Source: JBPOFM01 sp051252455 (GTDB lineage: Bacteria > Bacteroidota > Bacteroidia > Flavobacteriales > Flavobacteriaceae). From it: a stretch of DNA of 64,000 nucleotides. The notes beneath the pieces are model-generated. The model searched no databases, had not been told where the DNA came from, and saw only the letters and a list, made by a program, of their open reading frames with translations. The stretch lies in the NCBI GenBank assembly GCA_051252455.1, contig JBPOFM010000001.1, positions 806,001 through 870,000 of the forward strand, written 5' to 3'. Position 1 is the first letter of the stretch; each line of letters opens with the position of its first letter. Shown here piece after piece: positions 8,337 through 15,738 of this stretch. Made by a program: the position numbers and the translations under genes.

Positions 8337-8464
8337 GACACTAAAGTATGTTGAAATTGTTTAAGGATATACATTATTTAGATGAAAAGCGATTTTATCC
8401 GACAAAACGCCGTTATTAATAAATTAGTCGATTAATTTATACATTTTGTCTATAAATTCAAATT

Positions 8465-10363
8465 CTAATAGGCTCTTTCATCATTTCCTTCAAAGAAATT
8501 AATAAATGCTCTATTTACAACACGATTACCGCCAACGGTTGGGTAATCACCTGTAAAGTACCAGTCTCCCAGATTTTTTGGACAGGCTTTGTGCAAATTT
8601 TCTACGGTTTGGAAAATGGTCTTCACTTCAGCCTTAACAGTGGAGTCTGAAATGAGTTCTGCAATTTTATCTGAAATTTGTTCATTTGTAAATTCAGCAT
8701 ATAAATCTTTCACAAAATTATGCACTTTATTATCCTCTAAATTGATCTGTGCTTTGCATTTATGGTATACTTCATCAATGAGATGATATTTATTATGCTC
8801 TTTCAACAATTCTAGCATCGCTCTAAACGCTATCAGCCCTTCCAATCGGGCCATATCAATACCATAGCAATCTGGATAGCGTATTTGAGGAGCAGACGAC
8901 ACCACGATTATTTTTTTCGGATGGAGTCGATCCATCATCTTTATGATACTTTTCTTTAAAGTGGTACCTCTTACAATACTATCGTCAATGATGACGAGGT
9001 TGTCAGTTGGTTTTATAACGCCATAGGTGACATCGTAAACGTGTGCAACCAAATCATCTCTGCTACTATCTTCCGTAATGAAAGTTCGAAGTTTTACATC
9101 TTTGATGGCTATCTTTTCAATACGCGGTCTTTCTGATAAGATTTGAGTGACATTTTCTGCCGAAAGTTTCCCATCTCCATTAAGAATGGCTTGAGTTTTC
9201 TTTTTGTTAAGATGGTCCTCAACAGTTTCAATCATACCATAGAAAGATGTTTCCGCAGTATTTGGAATAAAGGAGAAGACCGTATTATTGGTATCAAAAT
9301 CAATTTCTTCCAAAACTTTCGGCATCAATAATTTTCCTAATTTTTTTCGCTCCTGATAGATTTCCGCATCACTTCCTCTGGAAAAATAGATCCGCTCAAA
9401 GGAGCATGCTTTTCGTTCTAACGGCTCTATGATTTTATTGATTGTTGTCTCTCCCGATTTTTTAGTGATGATGGCATGTCCAGGGTCTAACTCCTTGACA
9501 TCTTCAAAATTGACATTAAAAACCGTTTGTATCACAGGTCTCTCGGAAGCAACAACGACAACTTCATCATCCTGATAGTAATACGCAGGACGAATACCTG
9601 AAGGATCACGTAACACAAAGGAATCACCATGACCTAACAAGCCTGCCATTGCGTAGCCACCATCCCAATTTTTGGAAGCTCTTTTTAAAATTTTTGCGAC
9701 ATTTAATCGTTCAGCAATTAAAGGTGTACACTCAATCTTGGTATACCCTTCTTTTTTGAGTTGTTTGTATTTTTTAGCAACCGCATCATCTAAAAAATGA
9801 CCTATTTTTTCCATTATGGTCACTGTGTCTGCTTGTTCTTTAGGATGTTGTCCGAGCGTTACCAAACCATCAAAAAGTTCGTTCACATTGGTCATGTTGA
9901 AATTTCCAGCAACGATTAGATTTCTATGCATCCAATTGTTTTGTCTCAAGAACGGATGAACACTTTCTACGCTATTTTTTCCGAAAGTTCCGTAGCGAAC
10001 ATGGCCCAATAGCAATTCACCTATATATGGGATATGTTTTTTTTGAAGTGCAACGTCGTCCACATATTCAGGATTCTCTTGAAAATCCTTATTGATTCGC
10101 TCATTGATTTGTGCAAAAATATCTTGGATGGGCTGTTGGGCGATGGATCTCACACGGCTTATATAGCGTTCGCCAGGAGCCGTGTCCAATTTAATACTTG
10201 CAAAACCAGCACCATCTTGCCCACGATTGTGTTGTTTCTCCATCATAAGATACATTTTATTGACGCCATAAAATGCACTGCCATATTTCTCTTTATAGAA
10301 TTCGAGAGGTTTTAAAAGTCGGATGAGTGCGATACCACACTCATGTTTTAACATATCGCTCAT
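8465..10363 (-). CDS. purF: Amidophosphoribosyltransferase-like class II glutamine amidotransferase
   Basis: The 632-residue protein matches PurF, which makes 5-phosphoribosylamine from PRPP and glutamine in the first committed step of purine synthesis. The N-terminal Ntn glutaminase domain has CGIALI with Cys at residue 9, so an eight-residue leader must be removed for activity; M4 is an alternative start. HNRGQDGAGF and GHVRYGT follow. The PRPP loop is VIIDDSIVRGTTL and the DCYGIDMARLEGL region is present. It is longer than the roughly 470-510 residues of E. coli and B. subtilis PurF; a long form is, as far as I recall, usual in Bacteroidota, where a second shorter PurF may exist. purN lies nearby on the same strand. 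A specialised paralog cannot be excluded. Confidence 0.85.
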   Translation of the reverse strand: MSDMLKHECGIALIRLLKPLEFYKEKYGSAFYGVNKMYLMMEKQHNRGQDGAGFASIKLDTAPGERYISRVRSIAQQPIQDIFAQINERINKDFQENPEYVDDVALQKKHIPYIGELLLGHVRYGTFGKNSVESVHPFLRQNNWMHRNLIVAGNFNMTNVNELFDGLVTLGQHPKEQADTVTIMEKIGHFLDDAVAKKYKQLKKEGYTKIECTPLIAERLNVAKILKRASKNWDGGYAMAGLLGHGDSFVLRDPSGIRPAYYYQDDEVVVVASERPVIQTVFNVNFEDVKELDPGHAIITKKSGETTINKIIEPLERKACSFERIYFSRGSDAEIYQERKKLGKLLMPKVLEEIDFDTNNTVFSFIPNTAETSFYGMIETVEDHLNKKKTQAILNGDGKLSAENVTQILSERPRIEKIAIKDVKLRTFITEDSSRDDLVAHVYDVTYGVIKPTDNLVIIDDSIVRGTTLKKSIIKMMDRLHPKKIIVVSSAPQIRYPDCYGIDMARLEGLIAFRAMLELLKEHNKYHLIDEVYHKCKAQINLEDNKVHNFVKDLYAEFTNEQISDKIAELISDSTVKAEVKTIFQTVENLHKACPKNLGDWYFTGDYPTVGGNRVVNRAFINFFEGNDERAY

Positions 10364-10443
10364 TGGGATTTTGAGATTTAGTATTTGTATTTGATGATTT
10401 TCTATAGTCGCAAAAACAACCTTAAAATTACCAAAATATGTTT

Positions 10444-10474
10444 ATAAAAAAACGCGCTCAATTTTGAGCGCGTT
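10444..10474 (-). terminator. Rho-independent terminator after the PfkB-type kinase gene
   Basis: A perfect 24-bp palindrome (10451-10474, arms AACGCGCTCAA and TTGAGCGCGTT) is followed on the minus strand by a run of T. It begins 8 bp past the kinase stop. Confidence 0.85.
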
Positions 10475-10481
10475 GGGTTAT

Positions 10482-11408
10482 TTATGTTAATTCAATTTCG
10501 AATTGTGTCAATTGTTTAAATTGTTGCAAACGTTGATGCACTTCTCTGTGTTCCAATTTTTTCATGCGCTCGGTTCCAAATTTCTCAACGCAGAAGGATG
10601 CTAAAGTCGAACCATAAATGACTGCATTTTTCATGTTTTCAAATGAATAATCTTCTGTTTTTGCAAGAAAACCTGAAAATCCACCAGCAAACGTGTCTCC
10701 AGCGCCTGTTGGGTCGAATACTTCTTCCAATGGTAATGCTGGCGCATAAAAGACATTGTCGCCATGGAACAATAATGCACCATGCTCACCTTTCTTTATA
10801 ACCACATATTTTGGTCCCATCGTATGGATTTTTCTTGCGGCAACAACTAAAGAATATTCACCTGTCAATTGTCGCGCTTCTTCATCATTGATGGTAATAA
10901 CATCTACTTTTTGGATAACTGCTTTTAAATCGTCAAGAGCACAATCCATCCAAAAGTTCATGGTGTCCAAAATAACCATTTTCGGTTTTTTGTTCATTTG
11001 TTCTAAAACACCCATCTGAACCATTGGGTGCAAATTACCAAGCATGACAACATCCGCATCTTTATAATCTTCAGGAACTATAGGGTTGAAATCCGCCAAC
11101 ACATTTAATTCAGTAGCCAAAGTATCACGTGTATTCATGTCGTTGTGATATTTTCCGCTCCAAAAGAAAGTTTTCCCTTCTTTCACTATTTCAATACCCG
11201 AAATATCAATGTTTTTATTTGATAATAAATCTAAATATTCCTGTGGAAAATCGCCACCTACGACCGAAACAACAGCTGCATCTACATTAAATTGTGAAGC
11301 TGCTAAACCGATAAAAGTTGCTGCACCACCCAATATTTTATCTGTTTTTCCGAAAGGTGTCTCAATCGCGTCAAATGCGACGGTTCCTACGATGACTAAT
11401 TTGCTCAT
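10482..11408 (-). CDS. PfkB family carbohydrate/nucleoside kinase
   Basis: This 308-residue protein is a ribokinase-fold kinase. The N-terminal glycine-rich part has GGAATFIGLAASQF, and the C-terminal PfkB signature 2 is DPTGAGDTFAGGF, whose Asp is the catalytic base. It has no signal peptide and should act in the cytosol. The substrate cannot be read from sequence; ribokinase-fold members phosphorylate sugars, adenosine, inosine or other nucleosides. A nucleoside role would suit the purine neighbours purF and purN, but that is inference. It follows rnhA by 56 bp and has a -7-like TATATTTG just upstream (11431-11438), so it may have its own promoter. A strong terminator separates it from purF. 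Confidence 0.88.
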   Translation of the reverse strand: MSKLVIVGTVAFDAIETPFGKTDKILGGAATFIGLAASQFNVDAAVVSVVGGDFPQEYLDLLSNKNIDISGIEIVKEGKTFFWSGKYHNDMNTRDTLATELNVLADFNPIVPEDYKDADVVMLGNLHPMVQMGVLEQMNKKPKMVILDTMNFWMDCALDDLKAVIQKVDVITINDEEARQLTGEYSLVVAARKIHTMGPKYVVIKKGEHGALLFHGDNVFYAPALPLEEVFDPTGAGDTFAGGFSGFLAKTEDYSFENMKNAVIYGSTLASFCVEKFGTERMKKLEHREVHQRLQQFKQLTQFEIELT

Positions 11409-11430
11409 GTTTAGGTTTCAAAATTTGCTG

Positions 11431-11438
11431 CAAATATA
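11431..11438 (-). promoter_or_regulatory. Possible -7 element of the PfkB-type kinase gene
   Basis: TATATTTG on the minus strand fits TAnnTTTG and lies 22 nt before the ATG. No -33 TTTG was seen at the usual spacing. Confidence 0.45.
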
Positions 11439-11464
11439 AGGCTTTTAAGTGCTAAAAAACGAAT

Positions 11465-12103
11465 TTATTTTCTCCCGAAATCTGCAGGAATCTCTCCCCA
11501 CGCTTTCGTTTCCCATTTGACGATGGTCGTTTTGTACGTATTCGATTTTAACCAATCAATCGCTCTTGCGACCAATTCAAACAGCTTTTCATTTTTTGCA
11601 TTGCGCTCCAATTTTGTGTTACAGGTTTTCTTCCGGACCCAGCTCATCGCAATTTTTGAATCTGTGTAAAGTATCAAATCACTGTTCTTTTTCTTCAGTA
11701 AAGCTAACCCATGCACAAGTGCTAAAAACTCTCCTATATTATTGGTGCCTTCGGGGAAAGGACCTTGGATGAAGAGTTGTTTTTTTGATTTTGTGTCGAC
11801 ACCTCGATATTCCATAACACCAGGATTACCGCTTGATGCGGCATCAACAGAAATAGAATTATAATTGGGTTGACCTATTTTTTTGAGTTGTTCCTCTGAT
11901 AGACCGCTGGTGAACTTTTTAGACCTACCTATGTAATCGCGATAATTACCTTTTAAAGCTTTTTTTGCGGCGTCAAAAGTTTCAAACGATTTGTATTGCG
12001 CACCTTCAAAATTTTTGATTTGCGCCTTGCAATCATCCCATATTTCAAAGACACCTGTGTTGTGACCTTTCCAGACGGTGTAATATTTCTTTTTTTTCGC
12101 CAC
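11465..12103 (-). CDS. rnhA: Ribonuclease H with N-terminal viroplasmin-type hybrid-binding domain
   Basis: The 212-residue protein joins two domains. Residues 5-50 (YYTVWKGHNTGVFEIWDDC, then a Lys/Phe-rich stretch) form the caulimovirus viroplasmin/RNase H1 N-terminal fold, which binds RNA-DNA hybrids. The RNase H catalytic domain follows, with acidic residues in SVDAASSGNPG, NNIGEFLALVHGL and LYTDSKIAMSWV, and a final Asp in IPADF. It cleaves RNA in RNA-DNA hybrids, removing R-loops and primers. The length suits the two-domain form found in some bacteria and in eukaryotic RNase H1. It begins 12 bp after the purN stop and is probably co-transcribed with purN. Confidence 0.9.
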   Translation of the reverse strand: MAKKKKYYTVWKGHNTGVFEIWDDCKAQIKNFEGAQYKSFETFDAAKKALKGNYRDYIGRSKKFTSGLSEEQLKKIGQPNYNSISVDAASSGNPGVMEYRGVDTKSKKQLFIQGPFPEGTNNIGEFLALVHGLALLKKKNSDLILYTDSKIAMSWVRKKTCNTKLERNAKNEKLFELVARAIDWLKSNTYKTTIVKWETKAWGEIPADFGRK

Positions 12104-12115
12104 GCATTCATGGGT

Positions 12116-12679
12116 TTATACTAATAATTTCTCAACAACTTGAGGAAAATGCTCCATTTCCAATTCATGGATTTTTGCAGCGACATCTTCCGCAGTGTCA
12201 GTTGATTCTACAGTACATCTTGCCTGAAAAATAATCGCGCCTTCATCATAATGTTCATTTACATAATGAATTGTGATACCGGTTTCTGTTTCTTTATTGG
12301 CAACGACTGCTTCGTGCACAAAATTGCCATACATTCCCTTTCCTCCATATTTTGGTAATAAAGCAGGATGGATATTGATGACTTTATTTGGAAATTCTTT
12401 CAATATAGTTTCTGGAAACTTCCACAAAAAGCCAGCAAGCACAATCAAATCAGGTCGTGAAGCTTTTAGAATATTGAGGACATCATTACTCTTTGAGAAG
12501 GCGATTCTATTAAATGACAGTGCGCTTACGTTCAGACCTTTGGCACGATCCAAGACTTTGGCATGGGGATTGTTAGTAAGCACCTGAATAACAGAACCAG
12601 TTTCTCTGTTGTGAAAAAACTTGATTAAATTTTCAGCATTAGTACCACTTCCAGACGCAAAAATTACAATAAGCTTCAT
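12116..12679 (-). CDS. purN: Phosphoribosylglycinamide formyltransferase (GAR transformylase)
   Basis: The 187-residue protein has normal PurN length. It transfers a formyl group from 10-formyl-tetrahydrofolate to GAR in the third step of purine synthesis. Visible motifs are FASGSGTNAENL near the N-terminus (phosphate-binding loop), VLAGFLWKFP, and the catalytic segment INIHPALLPKYGGKGMYG with the Asn and His of the formyl-transfer site. VNEHYDEGAIIFQ supplies the conserved Asp of the third catalytic position. It heads a minus-strand group with rnhA and the PfkB kinase and is divergent from acpP, 184 bp away. Confidence 0.94.
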   Translation of the reverse strand: MKLIVIFASGSGTNAENLIKFFHNRETGSVIQVLTNNPHAKVLDRAKGLNVSALSFNRIAFSKSNDVLNILKASRPDLIVLAGFLWKFPETILKEFPNKVINIHPALLPKYGGKGMYGNFVHEAVVANKETETGITIHYVNEHYDEGAIIFQARCTVESTDTAEDVAAKIHELEMEHFPQVVEKLLV

Positions 12680-12824
12680 TTACAGACATTCAGTTTTAGA
12701 CAATTCGAAACAAAAAAAAGAATAATTATTAACAATTAGAAGGCAAAATGGAAATACTTCAATGTATTTTCAGTAAATTACAAACACATTTCAAATTAAA
12801 GATGGGTTTTAAAATAAAGTTTTT

Positions 12825-12832
12825 TATTTTTG
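12825..12832 (+). promoter_or_regulatory. Possible -7 element of acpP
   Basis: TATTTTTG fits TAnnTTTG, 31 nt before the acpP ATG, in the purN-acpP divergent spacer. No clear -33 box was found. Confidence 0.45.
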
Positions 12833-12863
12833 CCGTTCAAATTAAACTTAAAATTAAAAAATT

Positions 12864-13100
12864 ATGTCAGACATTGCATCAAGAGTAAAAGCGATTATCG
12901 TTGATAAATTAGGAGTAGATGAAAACGAAGTCGTTACAGAAGCAAGCTTCACAAATGATTTAGGAGCAGATTCATTGGATACTGTAGAACTGATCATGGA
13001 ATTCGAAAAAGAATTTGATATCCAAATACCAGACGACCAAGCAGAAAACATCGCTACCGTAGGTCAAGCTATCTCTTATATAGAAACAGCAAAAAAATAA
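12864..13100 (+). CDS. acpP: Acyl carrier protein
   Basis: This 78-residue acidic protein carries the growing acyl chain in fatty acid synthesis. The phosphopantetheine attachment serine is S37 in GADSLDTVELIME, and the protein has the usual ACP length and four-helix pattern. It is followed after 13 bp by fabF and then by rnc, a common order in bacteria. The short spacing implies one transcript. Confidence 0.97.
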   Translation: MSDIASRVKAIIVDKLGVDENEVVTEASFTNDLGADSLDTVELIMEFEKEFDIQIPDDQAENIATVGQAISYIETAKK

Positions 13101-13113
13101 GCAACCACACTTT

Positions 13114-14364
13114 ATGGAATTAAGGCGAGTTGTAGTTACGGGTTTAGGCGCTCTAACACCAATCGGGAATACCAAAGATGAATATTGGGACGCTCTGGTT
13201 GCTGGTAAGAGTGGCGCTGCGCCTATAACATATTTTGATGCTGAAAAGTTCAAGACTAAATTTGCTTGCGAATTAAAGAACTTTGAACCCACTGATTTCA
13301 TTGACAGAAAACTTGTCAATAGAATGGATCGGTTTACGCAATACGCTATGGTGGCTTCGGATGAGGCTATTGCAGATGCTAAATTGGATCTTTCTGTTGT
13401 TGACAAACTGAAAGTTGGTGTGATTTGGGGTGCAGGGATTGGTGGTCTTGAAACATTTCAAGATGAGGTACTCAATTTCGCCGCTGGCGATGGAACACCT
13501 CGATTTAATCCGTTTTTTATTCCTAAAATGATTGCCGATATAGCGCCAGGAAATATCTCCATCAAACATGGATTTATGGGTCCTAACTATACAACGGTTT
13601 CTGCGTGCGCATCTTCTGCCAACGCAATGATTGACGCGCTAAACTATATACGTTTAGGGTATTGTGATGTCATTGTAACAGGAGGAAGTGAAGCAGCAGT
13701 GACCAAAGCAGGAATGGGTGGTTTCAATGCTATGCATGCCTTATCGACAAGAAATGAAAGCCCAGAAACCGCATCGCGACCATTTGACGCTACCAGAGAT
13801 GGTTTTGTTTTGGGTGAAGGTGCAGGTGCCATCATTCTTGAAGATTATGAACATGCAAAAGCAAGAGGCGCCAAAATTTATGCTGAAGTGTTGGGTGGTG
13901 GATTATCTTCGGATGCTTACCACATGACAGCACCGCATCCTGATGGAATCGGTGTTATTGCGGTCATGAAAAACTGCTTGGAGAATGCAGGATTGAAACC
14001 AGAAGATGTGGATCATATCAATACTCATGGTACATCCACACCATTAGGTGATGTTGCCGAACTGAAAGCAATTGCAGAAGTTTTTGGTAACCATGCAAAA
14101 AACATCAATATTAACTCTACCAAGTCCATGACAGGTCATTTATTGGGGGCAGCTGGTGCTGTTGAATCCATCGCAGCTATTTTGGCTATGGAACACGGCA
14201 TTGTACCGCCAACTATCAATCATAGTGTAGTTGATGAGAACATCAATTCTGAATTAAACTTGACACTTAACAAGGCTCAAAAAAGAGACGTTAAAGTTGC
14301 AATGAGTAATACTTTTGGATTTGGTGGACACAACGCATGTGTGCTTTTCAAAAAATTAGATTAA
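13114..14364 (+). CDS. fabF: 3-oxoacyl-[acyl-carrier-protein] synthase II
   Basis: The 416-residue thiolase-fold condensing enzyme elongates acyl-ACP with malonyl-ACP. The catalytic Cys is C165 in VSACASSANA; the two histidines are H305 in NTHGTSTPLGD and H342 in TGHLLGAAGAVE, and the lysine is K337 in NSTKSMTGH. The C-terminal loop GFGGHNACV is intact. The gene follows acpP and precedes rnc by 7 bp, so the three are probably one operon. FabB is the alternative, but length and the neighbouring acpP favour FabF. Confidence 0.96.
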   Translation: MELRRVVVTGLGALTPIGNTKDEYWDALVAGKSGAAPITYFDAEKFKTKFACELKNFEPTDFIDRKLVNRMDRFTQYAMVASDEAIADAKLDLSVVDKLKVGVIWGAGIGGLETFQDEVLNFAAGDGTPRFNPFFIPKMIADIAPGNISIKHGFMGPNYTTVSACASSANAMIDALNYIRLGYCDVIVTGGSEAAVTKAGMGGFNAMHALSTRNESPETASRPFDATRDGFVLGEGAGAIILEDYEHAKARGAKIYAEVLGGGLSSDAYHMTAPHPDGIGVIAVMKNCLENAGLKPEDVDHINTHGTSTPLGDVAELKAIAEVFGNHAKNININSTKSMTGHLLGAAGAVESIAAILAMEHGIVPPTINHSVVDENINSELNLTLNKAQKRDVKVAMSNTFGFGGHNACVLFKKLD

Positions 14365-14371
14365 CGATCGA

Positions 14372-15118
14372 ATGACTAATTACATTCGTAACATACTAAA
14401 TTCCCGTTCAAAAAAAATTGACGGGAATTTTTTTTTACAGCTTGAAAAAATTATAGGTTTTAAGCCGAAAACCAAAGGACTTTACGTAAAAGCCTTCACT
14501 CATCGATCCATGAACATCAAGGACGAGAAGGGAGGAGCCGTTAATTATGAACGCCTCGAGTTTGTAGGTGATGCTATGTTAGGCTCCGTAGTGGCTTCGT
14601 ATTTATATGGAGAAGTTCCAGAGGGCGATGAAGGCTATCTTACTAAAATGCGTTCTAAAATCGTCAGTAGGGAACATCTCAACGAATTAGGAAAAGAACT
14701 CAACTTAATTGATTTTGTGGAGACAAAAATCCCCAAGAATAATTTTGGAAGTAACATCCATGGAAATTTATTCGAAGCGTTGGTTGGCGCCATATTTTTA
14801 GATCGCGGTTATAAATATTGTGAGAAATTCATTTTTAAGCGCGTTATCGATGCTCATGTCGATATCGAGACTTTGGAAGGTAAAGTCATCAGCTATAAAA
14901 GTCTGCTGATTGAATGGTGTCAAAAAGAGAAGAAATCTTTCGATTATAACGTGTATGAAGACACCGGGAATGATAACATTAAACATTTCAGTGTTAAACT
15001 ATCGATTGATAATAAAATTGTTGCCAAAGCACGTGCGACCTCCAAAAAGAAGGCTGAAGAAAAAGCATCAAAACGTGCCTTTTTTGCTTTTCAAAATAAG
15101 ATCACCAAGCCTTTTTAA
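14372..15118 (+). CDS. rnc: Ribonuclease III
   Basis: The 248-residue protein has an RNase III catalytic domain followed by a double-stranded RNA-binding domain (about 175-245, ending in the KKKAEEKASKRAFFAF helix). It processes rRNA precursors and double-stranded RNAs. The signature is YERLEFVGDAML with E60, E63 and D67. The second metal-site segment reads GNLFEALVGA: E135 is present, but the residue matching E. coli D114 is Asn (N132). Start and stop sit tightly after fabF, so it belongs to the acpP-fabF operon. The substitution may be a lineage feature and is reported as a finding. Confidence 0.93.
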   Translation: MTNYIRNILNSRSKKIDGNFFLQLEKIIGFKPKTKGLYVKAFTHRSMNIKDEKGGAVNYERLEFVGDAMLGSVVASYLYGEVPEGDEGYLTKMRSKIVSREHLNELGKELNLIDFVETKIPKNNFGSNIHGNLFEALVGAIFLDRGYKYCEKFIFKRVIDAHVDIETLEGKVISYKSLLIEWCQKEKKSFDYNVYEDTGNDNIKHFSVKLSIDNKIVAKARATSKKKAEEKASKRAFFAFQNKITKPF

Positions 15119-15251
15119 CTCATAGTGTAAGGAGTTTCTTCAAAACATTCGAAACTATAACGTTTTCGTGTTTTTCTTTCGTTAAGATTAACGAAAACTT
15201 CATACAGCCGTACTGATAAAATGCTATATTTACCATCATGATTGCTATAAT

Positions 15252-15734
15252 ATGGCCGTACATAAACTGCTAGTCGACGATTTTTACGATCCCTCTTTTT
15301 CCCTGATTGCCATACATTGTAGGTTAGAAGATTATCGATTGGCCTATCTTCTCAATAAAAATTTAGGCATCAGTCTTGTGAGAATGCCACAAGATTTGGA
15401 TTACAAATATTTGGATGCCAATTATTCCATTTATCAATGGGAAGATGAACAGCAACAGACCACTTGGAATCTAATATCCAATGTCTGCAAAAAAGAGGTA
15501 GCTAGCCTACAAAGTTCTGGTTCTCTATTTAGTAGTGGCGAAAAGATGCTAAAAACGTATCATTTATTACCTGAATTAAAAAAGGTGGATTTTTTTTTGA
15601 AAATCACAAGTGATGATGATACTTATACCAAAGAAGGCGAATTATTACAAACGCTTCAACAAATACCACAATTAATAACAAGTTACAGTATTGATACTGA
15701 ACAGATAAAATCTAAAGACAATTTAATTTTTTGA
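15252..15734 (+). CDS. IPExxxVDY family protein
   Basis: The 160-residue protein carries the family signature near its C-terminal half as LLPELKKVDFFLKI, a close variant of I-P-E-xxx-V-D-Y. The family is known mainly from Bacteroidota and commonly sits between rnc and pyk, exactly as here (4 bp before pyk). It has no signal peptide or membrane segment and no catalytic motif I recognise. Its function is unknown to me; the tight link to pyk suggests co-expression. The ATG at 15252 is preceded by an overlapping 11-codon frame in another phase (ATG at 15238), probably without meaning. Confidence 0.85.
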   Translation: MAVHKLLVDDFYDPSFSLIAIHCRLEDYRLAYLLNKNLGISLVRMPQDLDYKYLDANYSIYQWEDEQQQTTWNLISNVCKKEVASLQSSGSLFSSGEKMLKTYHLLPELKKVDFFLKITSDDDTYTKEGELLQTLQQIPQLITSYSIDTEQIKSKDNLIF

Positions 15735-15738
15735 ATAC

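Larger units (their letters stand above)
7900..8464. other. 565-bp gap between convergent sodA and purF with repeated structured elements
   Basis: No convincing protein gene was found. In order along the plus strand the gap holds the sodA terminator (7925-7952), repeat copy A (8061-8105) with a perfect 10-bp hairpin on its left (8035-8064), repeat copy B (8292-8336) with a perfect 14-bp hairpin on its left (8264-8295), and a nested AT-rich hairpin next to the purF stop (outer arms GACAAAA/TTTTGTC at 8401-8407 and 8444-8450, inner arms at 8419-8426 and 8433-8440). Because the flanking genes converge, no promoter for them is expected here. The elements are read best as minus-strand RNA genes (see the two ncRNA entries). 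Confidence 0.7.

Noticed and set aside
7900..8464. tRNA or other known structural RNA
   Set aside because: No acceptor/T-arm pattern or other familiar RNA motif was seen; the structures found are simple hairpins.
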